From the NCBI GenBank assembly GCA_965267405.1, contig OZ253954.1, positions 372,001 through 436,000 of the forward strand: a stretch of 64,000 bases of DNA, written 5' to 3'. The stretch's first letter is position 1; each line of letters opens with the position of its first letter. The stretch is from JAPPOI01 sp028818055 (GTDB taxonomy: Bacteria > Pseudomonadota > Alphaproteobacteria > Rhodobacterales > Rhodobacteraceae). The position numbers and the translations under genes are program-made. Below are positions 1 to 7,945 of this stretch, piece by piece. Under the pieces are notes generated by a model that did no database searches, was not told the DNA's origin, and was given only the letters and a program-made list of their open reading frames with translations.

Positions 1-713
1 GACTTTTGCCATCCTGTGCCGGACGGCTGATGGCCGCCGAATTGAGTGCATTGGAAAGCGCGCTTGGTCAGCCCAAGAGACCCGTGGTCGCAGTCGTTGG
101 GGGCGCGAAAGTGTCCACAAAACTGGATCTTCTGGGAAATCTCGTGCGCAAAGTGGACATGTTGGTCATCGGTGGCGGAATGGCGAATACGTTTCTTGCG
201 GCTCAAGGGATTAACGTCGGCAAGTCGCTTGCCGAACACGACATGGCCGATACCGCCTTGGAAATTCTGAAGAAGGCCGACGAAGTTGCCTGCGATATCA
301 TTCTGCCTGTCGACGTTGTCTGCGCCACTGAGTTCGCTGAGGGCGCTGATAACATCACCGTTGCAGCAGAAGACTGCCCGCCCGATCGCATGATACTGGA
401 TGCGGGACCTCAATCAGTCGAAAAAGTGAAGTCCGCTTTCGCATCAGCCAAGACCTTGATCTGGAACGGCCCATTGGGCGCTTTCGAAATCGCACCATTT
501 GATGCCGCCACCAACGCCGCCGCTGCATACGCGGCCGAGTTGACGAAAGCTGGCAAGTTGGTGTCGGTCGCCGGAGGAGGCGACACTGTAGCTGCGTTGA
601 ACAAAGCCGGTGCAGCCGATGACTTCAGTTACATCTCAACCGCTGGCGGCGCTTTCCTTGAGTGGATGGAGGGAAAGACCCTTCCCGGCGTGGCGGCATT
701 GGAACAATCATAA
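1..713 (+). CDS. pgk: Phosphoglycerate kinase, C-terminal part (truncated by window edge)
   Basis: Transfers phosphate from 1,3-bisphosphoglycerate to ADP in glycolysis, or the reverse in gluconeogenesis; cytosolic. The reading frame is already open at the left edge, so the N-terminal 3-phosphoglycerate-binding half lies outside the window. What is visible begins in the inter-domain region (AGRLMAAEL, then the VVGGAKVSTKLDLL block) and continues through the nucleotide-binding domain, with LIWNGPLGAFE and the terminal GGGDTVAAL and STAGGAFLEWMEG motifs that are diagnostic of Pgk. A second glycolytic gene follows 80 bases downstream on the same strand. Nothing is damaged apart from the edge truncation. 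Confidence 0.97.
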   Translation, partial: LLPSCAGRLMAAELSALESALGQPKRPVVAVVGGAKVSTKLDLLGNLVRKVDMLVIGGGMANTFLAAQGINVGKSLAEHDMADTALEILKKADEVACDIILPVDVVCATEFAEGADNITVAAEDCPPDRMILDAGPQSVEKVKSAFASAKTLIWNGPLGAFEIAPFDAATNAAAAYAAELTKAGKLVSVAGGGDTVAALNKAGAADDFSYISTAGGAFLEWMEGKTLPGVAALEQS

Positions 714-714
714 C

Positions 715-728
715 TGTTAGCGCACGCA
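715..728. promoter_or_regulatory. Weak LacI-type operator candidate between pgk and fda
   Basis: TGTTAGCGCACGCA fits the loose LacI-family pattern (TG at one end, CA at the other, central CG), but only four of seven positions are symmetrical. It resembles the better palindromes at 2252 and 47006. It lies about 65 bases before the fda start, where a repressor could act. This is inference only. Confidence 0.25.
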
Positions 729-793
729 TGATTGAAACGTTTACCTTGCTTCCTTAAGAGGGTCGCAAGTTCAGCCAAATTTGAGGTTATCCC

Positions 794-1684
794 ATGTCTA
801 ACGAACGCCAATCCGAACAAATGCGTTCCGGCAAAGGTTTTGTCGCAGCGCTTGATCAATCAGGTGGTTCAACGCCGAAAGCGCTCCGTCTGTATGGTGT
901 TGAAGAAAGCGCTTACAGCTCTGACGCCGAAATGTTCGACCTTATCCACGGAATGCGTTCGCGGATCGTGAAAGCACCAGTTTTCACAGGTGAAAAGGTT
1001 GTGGGCGCAATCCTGTTTGAAATGACCATGGATCGCGAATTCGAAGGCAAGCCCGCAGCAAACTATTTGTGGGAGGATCGCGGCGTTGTTCCATTCCTGA
1101 AGTGCGACAAAGGATTGGAAGACGAGGCAAACGGCGTTCAGGTTATGAAGCCAATGGGCGACTTGGACGGTCTTTTATCGCGGGCAGCAGCCAAGGGCAT
1201 TTTCGGAACTAAGATGCGCTCGGTAATTAATGCGGCCAATCCGACTGGTATCGCCGCAAACGTCGCGCAGCAGTTCGAGATTGGTCAGCAGATTCTGGGG
1301 CATGGTTTGATGCCAATTCTGGAGCCCGAAGTCACAATCACCATTTCCGACAAGGCCGAAGCCGAAGCGATCTTGAGAGATGAAATCCTCAAGAACCTCG
1401 ATGCACTATCGGACGGCACGGAAATCATGCTCAAGCTGTCGCTGCCGACAGAAGACAACTTCTACAAGGCACTGATCGAGCATCCAAAGGTCATGCGTGT
1501 CGTGGCGCTTTCTGGTGGCTATAGCCGGGAAGAAGCAAACAGCCTTCTGTCGCGCAACAACGGCATGATCGCCAGCTTCAGCCGCGCATTGACTGAAGGA
1601 TTGTCGGCCCAACAATCGGACGATGAGTTCAATTCCATGATCGCGTCCACGATCGACACGATCTACCAGGCATCGATCACCTAA
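794..1684 (+). CDS. fda: Fructose-bisphosphate aldolase, class I
   Basis: Cleaves fructose-1,6-bisphosphate to dihydroxyacetone phosphate and glyceraldehyde-3-phosphate through a Schiff-base lysine, without metal. The 296-residue protein is the bacterial short class I form: an N-terminal GKGFVAALDQSGGSTPKAL block, the EPEVTI segment, and the strand IMLKLSLPT carrying the presumed Schiff-base lysine, then VVALSGGYSREEA near the phosphate site. A GAGG ribosome-binding site lies seven bases before the ATG. It follows pgk on the same strand and ends in an intrinsic terminator. A class I aldolase beside pgk is usual in Rhodobacterales. I see nothing unusual in the coding sequence. Confidence 0.95.
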   Translation: MSNERQSEQMRSGKGFVAALDQSGGSTPKALRLYGVEESAYSSDAEMFDLIHGMRSRIVKAPVFTGEKVVGAILFEMTMDREFEGKPAANYLWEDRGVVPFLKCDKGLEDEANGVQVMKPMGDLDGLLSRAAAKGIFGTKMRSVINAANPTGIAANVAQQFEIGQQILGHGLMPILEPEVTITISDKAEAEAILRDEILKNLDALSDGTEIMLKLSLPTEDNFYKALIEHPKVMRVVALSGGYSREEANSLLSRNNGMIASFSRALTEGLSAQQSDDEFNSMIASTIDTIYQASIT

Positions 1685-1691
1685 TCACATG

Positions 1692-1719
1692 GCGCGGTCT
1701 GAACAGGCCGCGCTTTTTC
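1692..1719 (+). terminator. Intrinsic terminator after fda
   Basis: GCGCGG and CCGCGC arms (inner bases TCTG/CAGG can also pair) form a stem-loop followed directly by TTTTTC. It starts eight bases after the fda stop. Confidence 0.8.
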
Positions 1720-1808
1720 GCTGATCTGCATTTTGGGGATTCACTTAACGAATCACATGTGCGAAGTTACTCAACAAGCGCCAGTAAGGCGCGCGAATGG
1801 GCAGGCAG

Positions 1809-2111
1809 ATGAGCAAATCAAACAAGCGACCAGCATTAGGTGCGATTGTGTATTTCGCACTAATGTTCATGCTTGGGCTCTATTTCACCTTTGCAAGTGT
1901 TCAAGGCGATTATGGATTGTTTCGCCGCGTTCAAATCGAAGCCGAAGCAGAAATGTTGCGGGCCGAGAAATCTCGATTGGTTTCCGAAGTTCGAGATCTT
2001 GAAAACAAGACCAAGCGTTTAAGCGATGATTACCTGGATCTCGATTTGCTCGACCAACAGGCCCGCGATATTCTTGGCCTGATACGTTCCGACGAAATCG
2101 CACTTAACTAA
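1809..2111 (+). CDS. FtsB/DivIC-type septum formation initiator
   Basis: A 100-residue single-pass protein of the FtsB/DivIC (septum formation initiator) family, expected to link early and late divisome proteins at the septum. A short cytoplasmic N-terminus with basic residues precedes one membrane helix (about residues 10-32, IVYFALMFMLGLYF), then an extracytoplasmic heptad-rich coiled coil (EAEAEMLRAEKSRLVSEVRDL) and a short DYLDLDLLDQQARDILG tail typical of the family. An alternative ATG lies 12 bases upstream at 1797; I prefer 1809 because a purine-rich stretch precedes it. Location just upstream of the pyruvate dehydrogenase operon is common in alphaproteobacteria. Confidence 0.85.
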   Translation: MSKSNKRPALGAIVYFALMFMLGLYFTFASVQGDYGLFRRVQIEAEAEMLRAEKSRLVSEVRDLENKTKRLSDDYLDLDLLDQQARDILGLIRSDEIALN

Positions 2112-2251
2112 GCTCGTCGGGCCAGCCTCCAAGAGCGCATTACTCCTCAATTTTCACAGCACCGATCGAGCATTGCATAAAAAGCATGGCGGGTTTTCGG
2201 GCGCGTTACGACTTTATGCGTGATTTCCGTAGCGTCATAGTGTATGTTTTT

Positions 2252-2265
2252 GTTTAACGTTAAAC
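2252..2265. promoter_or_regulatory. Perfect 14-bp palindrome upstream of pdhA (candidate operator)
   Basis: GTTTAACGTTAAAC reads identically on both strands and ends 25 bases before the pdhA ATG. Its central CG and its size fit a LacI-family operator. It lies where a repressor would block transcription or early elongation of the pdh operon. No LacI-type gene is present in the window, so the regulator is unknown. Confidence 0.55.
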
Positions 2266-2290
2266 TATCTGAGCCGAAAGGGAGGGCTCC

Positions 2291-3292
2291 ATGGCCGCGA
2301 AGCGCTCGACTAAGAAGTCCAACGCTCCAAAAGAGGAGTTGTTGAAGTACTACAAGGACATGTTGCTGATCAGACGGTTCGAAGAAAAAGCCGGTCAGCT
2401 TTATGGAATGGGGCTTATTGGCGGTTTTTGCCACCTCTACATCGGCCAGGAAGCTGTGGTCGTTGGCTTGGAAGCCACGACAAAAGAAGGCGACAAGCGC
2501 ATCACCACGTATCGCGACCACGGCCATATGTTGGCATGTGGGATGGACGCGAAAGGTGTGATGGCCGAGCTCACGGGCCGCGAAGGCGGATACTCGAAGG
2601 GTAAAGGCGGGTCGATGCATATGTTTTCGACCGAAAAACACTTTTATGGCGGGCACGGCATCGTTGGCGCAAACGTGCCTCTTGGTGCCGGTCTTGCTTT
2701 CGCTGACAAATACAAAGGCAACGACAACGTCACGTTCACCTACTTTGGCGACGGCGCAGCCAACCAAGGTCAGGTTTATGAAACCTACAACATGGCTGAG
2801 CTTTGGGACCTGCCCGTTGTCTTCGTTATTGAAAACAACCAGTACGCGATGGGAACAAGCGTTAAACGGGCCACGAAGTCGCCTTCGCTTTGGGAGCGCG
2901 GCGCAGCCTACGGCATTCCAGGTGAAGAAGTTGACGGTATGGATGTACTGGCAGTGAAAGCTGCTGGCGAAAAAGCCGTTGAACACTGTCGGGCGGGCAA
3001 AGGCCCCTACATTCTAGAGGTGATGACATACCGCTATCGCGGACACTCCATGTCAGACCCAGCGAAATACCGTACCCGCGACGAAGTTCAAAAAATGCGC
3101 GAAGAGCGTGATGCCATCGAAGCGGTCCGCAAGCGTCTTCTGGATGCCGATCCAAAGATCGAAGACGAGCTGAAAGCAATCGACAAAGAAATCAAAGCCA
3201 TCGTGAATGATGCCGCCGAGTTCTCGAAAGAGAGCCCTGAGCCTTCATTGAGCGAACTATGGACGGATATCTATGTCGAGGCTGCAAGCTAA
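2291..3292 (+). CDS. pdhA: Pyruvate dehydrogenase E1 component, alpha subunit
   Basis: Alpha chain of the heterotetrameric E1 that decarboxylates pyruvate with thiamine diphosphate and passes the acetyl unit to the E2 lipoyl group. The 333 residues contain the RRFEEKAGQLYGMG start of the family, the TYRDHGHMLACG segment, and the thiamine diphosphate motif from YFGDGAANQG to VIENNQYAMGT. YRYRGHSMSDP is the conserved phosphorylation-loop region of E1 alpha. A strong AAGGGAGGG ribosome-binding site precedes the ATG. It heads an operon pdhA-VOC-pdhB-pdhC; its stop codon shares one base with the next start (TAATG). Confidence 0.97.
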   Translation: MAAKRSTKKSNAPKEELLKYYKDMLLIRRFEEKAGQLYGMGLIGGFCHLYIGQEAVVVGLEATTKEGDKRITTYRDHGHMLACGMDAKGVMAELTGREGGYSKGKGGSMHMFSTEKHFYGGHGIVGANVPLGAGLAFADKYKGNDNVTFTYFGDGAANQGQVYETYNMAELWDLPVVFVIENNQYAMGTSVKRATKSPSLWERGAAYGIPGEEVDGMDVLAVKAAGEKAVEHCRAGKGPYILEVMTYRYRGHSMSDPAKYRTRDEVQKMREERDAIEAVRKRLLDADPKIEDELKAIDKEIKAIVNDAAEFSKESPEPSLSELWTDIYVEAAS

Positions 3293-3678
3293 TGCCTCAT
3301 TTCGAGATACATGCAGCCGACGTTGACGCGGCGAAGTCGTTTTATGGAGGTCTCTTTGGTTGGGCTTTCGAACCGATGCCCGGCGGCGAAGAGATCGACT
3401 ACCATCTGATCGAGGGCGACCAGATCGGCATGACAAAAGGTGTGACCGGTGGGTTGATGCGCCGCCACGGCGATAATCCTGCGGCTGGAAGCCCGGTTCG
3501 GGGTGGAACGATGACATTTGAGGTTCAGGACTGCGATGAGCGGTACACATGGGCGCTGTCAAATGGAGGCGCCGAGGCGCTGCCACCCACTGACTTTCCC
3601 GACATCGGGCGTTGCGCCTACGTCGAAGATGGACAAGGAAATATCGTCGGCATGATTGCGCCGGAAGGAGACTCTTAA
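3292..3678 (+). CDS. VOC (glyoxalase/bleomycin resistance) family protein
   Basis: A 128-residue single-domain member of the vicinal oxygen chelate superfamily. It begins PHFEIHAADVDAAKSFYGGLFGW, the usual beta-alpha-beta start with a potential metal-ligand histidine, and ends with DGQGNIVGMIAPE, the closing strand with the second-half ligand region. The start overlaps the pdhA stop (TAATG), and pdhB begins two bases after its stop, so it is almost certainly translated with the pyruvate dehydrogenase subunits. Substrate is unknown. A role in dealing with methylglyoxal or another reactive carbonyl made near pyruvate metabolism is conceivable but is inference. Confidence 0.85.
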   Translation: MPHFEIHAADVDAAKSFYGGLFGWAFEPMPGGEEIDYHLIEGDQIGMTKGVTGGLMRRHGDNPAAGSPVRGGTMTFEVQDCDERYTWALSNGGAEALPPTDFPDIGRCAYVEDGQGNIVGMIAPEGDS

Positions 3679-3679
3679 A

Positions 3680-5047
3680 ATGGCAACTGAAATTCTCATG
3701 CCAGCGCTTTCACCCACAATGGAAGAAGGCACCTTGGCCAAATGGTTGGTCAAGGAAGGCGACACCGTTTCGTCCGGCGACATTCTGGCCGAAATCGAAA
3801 CCGACAAGGCGACCATGGAATTCGAAGCGGTTGACGAAGGCACCGTCGGCAAAATCCTTGTTGCCGAAGGTAGCGAAGGTGTGAAGGTCAATACCCCAAT
3901 CGCAGTATTGATCGAAGAAGGCGAAAGCGCCGACGATATCGCGACGCCTGCTGCCCCTATTGCTGCACCAGAGGCCGCTCCGGCGGTTGAAGAGGCAGCA
4001 TCGGTCGCTGCCGCGCCAATTCAAGCCAGCGTCGATCGCTCACCCGATTACCCCGAAGGAACCGAGATGGTTTCGACCACGGTTCGCGAAGCGCTGCGCG
4101 ACGCAATGGCTGAAGAAATGCGTGCGGACGAAAGCGTTTTCTTGATGGGCGAAGAAGTCGCCGAGTACCAAGGTGCTTACAAGGTCAGCCAAGGTCTTCT
4201 GGAAGAGTTCGGGTCGCGCCGCGTCGTTGACACACCAATCACTGAGCACGGATTTGCCGGGATCGGCGTCGGTGCCGCTTGGGGTGGGCTCCGACCAATC
4301 GTTGAGTTTATGACCTGGAACTTTGCGATGCAGGGCATTGACCACATCATCAACTCGGCAGCCAAGACGCTTTATATGTCGGGCGGCCAGATGGGATCAC
4401 CGATTGTTTTCCGTGGCCCCAACGGTGCTGCCGCGCGTGTTGCGGCCCAGCACTCGCAAGACTACGCGGCATGGTATTCCAGTGTTCCTGGCCTTTATGT
4501 CGTCCAGCCCTATTCAGCCGCCGACGCAAAGGGTTTGCTGAAGACTGCGATCCGAAACGACAACCCTGTCGTCTTCCTTGAAAACGAGATCATGTACGGA
4601 CAGTCTTTTGATGTTCCAAAACTGGATGATTTCACAATCCCATTCGGCAAGGCCCGCATTTGGCGCGAAGGCGATGATGTCACCATCGTGTCTTGGGGAA
4701 TTGGCATGAAGTATGCGCTGGAAGCCGCTGACGAACTTGCAAAAGACGGCATCAGCGCTGAAGTCATCGACCTGCGAACCCTCCGCCCATTGGATATGGA
4801 GACCGTTGTTCGCTCCGTGCAAAAAACAAACCGCTGTGTCACAGTCGAGGAAGGTTGGCCAGTTGCCAGCATGTCAGACCACATCGGGTCGGAAATCATG
4901 CGCGAAGCCTTCGATTATCTCGACGCTCCGGTGCTGAAATGCACAGGAAAAGATGTGCCGATGCCCTATGCGGCGAACCTTGAAAAACTGGCTCTGACGT
5001 CGACGAAGGAAGTGATCGACGCCGTCAAGGCCGTCACCTACCGGTAA
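3680..5047 (+). CDS. pdhB: Pyruvate dehydrogenase E1 component, beta subunit, with N-terminal lipoyl domain
   Basis: Beta chain of E1. Residues 1 to about 80 are a complete lipoyl domain with the lipoylated lysine in EIETDKATMEFEA; a short Ala/Pro linker follows to about residue 125. The E1-beta catalytic region then runs to residue 455, with MGEEVAEYQGAYKVSQGL, DTPITEHGFAGIGVGAA and the C-terminal transketolase-like domain (VSWGIGMKYALEAAD, EEGWPVASMSDHI). A lipoyl domain on E1 beta is characteristic of alphaproteobacteria. The start is taken at ATG 3680, which gives the usual MATEILMPALSPTM and follows GGAAGGAGA. The lipoyl domain is nearly identical in protein sequence to that of the E2 gene downstream. 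Confidence 0.96.
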   Translation: MATEILMPALSPTMEEGTLAKWLVKEGDTVSSGDILAEIETDKATMEFEAVDEGTVGKILVAEGSEGVKVNTPIAVLIEEGESADDIATPAAPIAAPEAAPAVEEAASVAAAPIQASVDRSPDYPEGTEMVSTTVREALRDAMAEEMRADESVFLMGEEVAEYQGAYKVSQGLLEEFGSRRVVDTPITEHGFAGIGVGAAWGGLRPIVEFMTWNFAMQGIDHIINSAAKTLYMSGGQMGSPIVFRGPNGAAARVAAQHSQDYAAWYSSVPGLYVVQPYSAADAKGLLKTAIRNDNPVVFLENEIMYGQSFDVPKLDDFTIPFGKARIWREGDDVTIVSWGIGMKYALEAADELAKDGISAEVIDLRTLRPLDMETVVRSVQKTNRCVTVEEGWPVASMSDHIGSEIMREAFDYLDAPVLKCTGKDVPMPYAANLEKLALTSTKEVIDAVKAVTYR

Positions 5048-5058
5048 GAGGAAAAGCG

Positions 5059-6360
5059 ATGCCTACAGAAATACTCATGCCCGCGCTTTCTCCTACCATG
5101 GAGGAAGGCACACTGGCGAAGTGGTTGGTCAAGGAAGGTGACACCGTTGCATCGGGTGACCTTCTGGCTGAGATCGAAACCGACAAGGCGACAATGGAAT
5201 TCGAGGCGGTCGACGAAGGGACCGTCGGGAAAATTCTGATTGCTGAAGGCACAGAAGGCGTGAAGGTCAATTCACCAATTGCTGTGTTGCTGGAAGAAGG
5301 GGAAAGCGCCGATGATATTGGCGACGTCTCGGCGGCACCGGCTGCTTCGACGCCACCGGCTGCCGAGCCCGCACCCGCGGCAGCAGACGCTCCGGCCCCA
5401 GCCGCGGCGCCTGCACCGTCAGCACCAACGGCCGCGAGCGGAGACCGTATCTTCGCATCCCCCCTCGCCCGGCGGATAGCCAAGGACAAAGGACTGGACC
5501 TCAGCCAGATCAAAGGCTCTGGTCCGAAGGGACGTATCGTCAAAGCGGACGTTGAGAATGCGCAACCGGGCGCGGCGCCTGCTGCTTCGTCAGCAGCAGC
5601 ACCAGCGACAGCCGCAGCTGCTCCCGCAGGTCCAGACGCCGCTCAGGTTTTGGCAATGTACGGCGATCGGGAATTCGAAGAAATATCGCTCGACGGAATG
5701 CGGAAAACGATTGCAGCTCGCCTGACGGAAGCAAAGCAGACCATTCCGCACTTCTATCTGCGACGCGATATCGAGCTGGATGCTCTGCTAAAATTCCGCT
5801 CTACCCTTAACAAGCAACTTGAAGCGCGTGGAGTGAAGCTTTCAGTCAATGACTTCATCATCAAAGCCTGCGCGCTGGCGCTTCAAACAGTTCCAGATGC
5901 GAACGCTGTTTGGGCTGGCGATCGTATGCTGAAACTTAAACCATCGGATGTCGCCGTTGCCGTTGCGATTGAAGGCGGCCTGTTCACTCCGGTTCTGAAA
6001 GACGCTGAAATGAAGTCGCTGTCGGTTCTGTCAGCTGAGATGAAAGACCTCGCTGCACGGGCGCGTGATCGCAAGTTGGCCCCGCATGAATACCAAGGAG
6101 GCAGTTTCGCGATCTCAAACCTTGGCATGTTCGGCATCGACAACTTTGATGCGGTTATCAATCCACCACACGGAGCAATTCTGGCCGTCGGTGCGGGCGC
6201 CAAAAAACCAGTTGTTGGCGAAGATGGTGAACTGAAGGTTGCGACCGTGATGTCTGTAACTCTAAGCGTTGATCACCGTGTCATTGATGGTGCGCTTGGA
6301 GCGGAACTGCTAGCTGCTATCAAAGACAATCTGGAAAACCCCATGGGAATGCTCGCATGA
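5059..6360 (+). CDS. pdhC: Pyruvate dehydrogenase E2 component (dihydrolipoyl acetyltransferase)
   Basis: Core of the pyruvate dehydrogenase complex; moves the acetyl group from its lipoyl arm to CoA. Order of domains in 433 residues: one lipoyl domain (1-80, EIETDKATMEFEA), an Ala/Pro-rich flexible linker, a peripheral-subunit binding domain (FASPLARRIAKDKGLDLS to GRIVKADV, about 130-165), a second Ala/Pro linker, and the acyltransferase domain ending in VDHRVIDGALGAELL, which holds the catalytic HxxxDG. It follows pdhB by 11 bases with an AAGAGGAAAAG ribosome-binding site. No E3 (lpd) gene follows in this operon; instead the stop overlaps a small lipoprotein gene. Confidence 0.97.
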   Translation: MPTEILMPALSPTMEEGTLAKWLVKEGDTVASGDLLAEIETDKATMEFEAVDEGTVGKILIAEGTEGVKVNSPIAVLLEEGESADDIGDVSAAPAASTPPAAEPAPAAADAPAPAAAPAPSAPTAASGDRIFASPLARRIAKDKGLDLSQIKGSGPKGRIVKADVENAQPGAAPAASSAAAPATAAAAPAGPDAAQVLAMYGDREFEEISLDGMRKTIAARLTEAKQTIPHFYLRRDIELDALLKFRSTLNKQLEARGVKLSVNDFIIKACALALQTVPDANAVWAGDRMLKLKPSDVAVAVAIEGGLFTPVLKDAEMKSLSVLSAEMKDLAARARDRKLAPHEYQGGSFAISNLGMFGIDNFDAVINPPHGAILAVGAGAKKPVVGEDGELKVATVMSVTLSVDHRVIDGALGAELLAAIKDNLENPMGMLA

Positions 6361-6647
6361 TGCGCTTGAGCCTCGCACTAGGTGCTTTTGCAATCCTGAC
6401 CGCGTGCGGTGTGGGATCGTCGACCACGAAGTATACATGCGCCAACGGCCCTGACTTAACTGCAAGATATAGTGAAAATACAGTTGAGTTGTTCTTTGCA
6501 GACGGTCGGACTGAAACTCTGGTCAGCTCCGATCCATCGCGTCCTGACTTCTACTTCTCGGGAACTGTATCGTGGTCGGCCGGCGAATTTGTCGGACGCT
6601 TAACAGACGGTCGCAAAAGCTATCTGTGCGACGCATTCTCAGCTTGA
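6357..6647 (+). CDS. Small lipoprotein, MliC-like
   Basis: A 96-residue protein with a signal peptide ending in a lipobox (ILTAC, lipidated Cys about residue 17). The mature part has YTCANGPDLTARYSE, NTVELFFADGRTETL and a second Cys near the C-terminus, a pattern like the MliC family of membrane-bound inhibitors of C-type lysozyme (two cysteines expected to form a disulfide). Its ATG overlaps the pdhC stop, so translation is coupled to the pyruvate dehydrogenase operon, an unexpected partner. The MliC assignment is by pattern only; an uncharacterised envelope lipoprotein is the fallback. Confidence 0.7.
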   Translation: MMRLSLALGAFAILTACGVGSSTTKYTCANGPDLTARYSENTVELFFADGRTETLVSSDPSRPDFYFSGTVSWSAGEFVGRLTDGRKSYLCDAFSA

Positions 6648-6665
6648 TGGCCCTTAAAAGCGCAG

Positions 6666-6703
6666 CTCCGCTCCTCAATTGCAAGGAGCGGAGGCACTTT
6701 TCA
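6666..6703. terminator. Intrinsic terminator closing the pdh operon
   Basis: A perfect 10-bp stem, CTCCGCTCCT (6666-6675) with AGGAGCGGAG (6684-6693), 8-base loop, followed by CACTTTTC. It lies between convergent transcripts (pdh operon on plus, cysK on minus). Confidence 0.75.
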
Positions 6704-6743
6704 AACTAAATATGACGGACGGCGATTTCTCAGTCGACGCCAG

Positions 6744-7817
6744 TCAACCTTCCAATTGATACCCAGGTGTTGAGCGGGACAGAGCAACCTCCTCGTCCGT
6801 CATTTCCTCTGGGACATCTTCGAAAAGTGGCGTCGACAGATACCGTTCGCCTGTGTCCGGCAACATGCACAGGATGACCGAACCCTCAGGTGCGGTCTCG
6901 GCAACTTTCATGGCGATGGCAAAGGTCGAGCCGCCAGAAATACCTGTGAAAACCCCTTCTTGCGACGCCAGCTTTTTAGCCCAGGCAATGCCCTCAGGTC
7001 CCGTGACCGGGATAAGCTCGTCGTAGTATTTTCCGTCCAGAGCTTCTTGCAGCACAAAAGGGATAAAGTCGGGCGTCCATCCTTGAATTGGATGAGGCTC
7101 CCAATTCGGGTGACCTTCCGTTGGCTGATTTTCGGCGTTTCTTGTATTTACATAGCCAGAACCGACAAGGGCCGCATTTGCAGGCTCGGTCAGGATGATT
7201 TTTGTGTCGGGCCGTTCCTTGCGCAGGACACGACCAACACCAGACACCGTTCCGCCCGTTCCATAGCCGGTCACAAAATAGTCCAGCCTCTCACCCTCGA
7301 AATCGGCAAGGATCTCTCTTGCCGTGGTGTTTTCGTGGATTTTGGCGTTGTCGGGCGTCTCGAACTGACCTGCAAAGAACCAATCATTTGCCTCGGCCAA
7401 TTCCTTGGCCTTCTGATACATGCCGAAGCCTTTCTGGGTTCTCGGTGTCAGAACGACTTTGGCACCCAAAAATCTCATCAATCGACGACGTTCGATCGAA
7501 AAACTGTCGGCCATCGTCACAACAAGTGGGTACCCTTTTGCCGCACAAACCATCGCCAAACCAATCCCGGTATTGCCCGAAGTTGCCTCGATCACGGTTT
7601 GTCCCGGCTTTAGACGCCCGTCTTTTTCAGCCTCTTCAATGATACTGAGTGCCAAGCGGTCTTTGACTGACGCCGCTGGGTTAAACGCTTCAAATTTCAC
7701 ATAAACTGTAACATTGGAGGGTGCGATACGATTGATACGAACGACCGGTGTGTCTCCTACAGTATCGATAATGCTATCAAATCTGCGGCCACGGCCATTA
7801 GTCTGTCTGGCAGCCAT
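6744..7817 (-). CDS. cysK: Cysteine synthase A (O-acetylserine sulfhydrylase)
   Basis: Pyridoxal-phosphate enzyme that makes cysteine from O-acetylserine and sulfide. The 357-residue chain has the fold-type II hallmarks: NPAASVKDR with the Schiff-base lysine, EATSGNTGIGLA (substrate loop), and GTGGTVSGVGR for the cofactor phosphate. The start at 7817 gives MAARQTNGRG and has GGAG ten bases upstream; an in-frame extension to 7886 lacks a ribosome-binding site and family support. cysE lies upstream on the same strand, separated by a terminator, so the two are probably separate transcripts. With the sulfate-reduction operon near 57-62 kb it completes a route from sulfate to cysteine. Confidence 0.94.
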   Translation of the reverse strand: MAARQTNGRGRRFDSIIDTVGDTPVVRINRIAPSNVTVYVKFEAFNPAASVKDRLALSIIEEAEKDGRLKPGQTVIEATSGNTGIGLAMVCAAKGYPLVVTMADSFSIERRRLMRFLGAKVVLTPRTQKGFGMYQKAKELAEANDWFFAGQFETPDNAKIHENTTAREILADFEGERLDYFVTGYGTGGTVSGVGRVLRKERPDTKIILTEPANAALVGSGYVNTRNAENQPTEGHPNWEPHPIQGWTPDFIPFVLQEALDGKYYDELIPVTGPEGIAWAKKLASQEGVFTGISGGSTFAIAMKVAETAPEGSVILCMLPDTGERYLSTPLFEDVPEEMTDEEVALSRSTPGYQLEG

Positions 7818-7884
7818 TGTCTTAACTCCGTTTGGTAGAATTCTCCAAACTTGAGCCGACAAAGCTCGGGGATCAATACCGTTC

Positions 7885-7923
7885 AAACAAAAAAGAAGGC
7901 CGACCGCCCTTGGCGATCGGCCT
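7885..7923 (-). terminator. Intrinsic terminator after cysE
   Basis: On the minus strand AGGCCGATCGCC, a three-base loop and GGCGGTCGGCCT (one G-T pair) are followed by TCTTTTTTGTTT. It lies 23 bases after the cysE stop. Confidence 0.8.
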
Positions 7924-7945
7924 CAGAAATTCGTTCCGAATATGA

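Noticed and set aside
2147..2986. 279-codon open frame on the minus strand opposite pdhA
   Set aside because: It is the antisense shadow of a highly biased coding gene; no ribosome-binding site or recognisable family.
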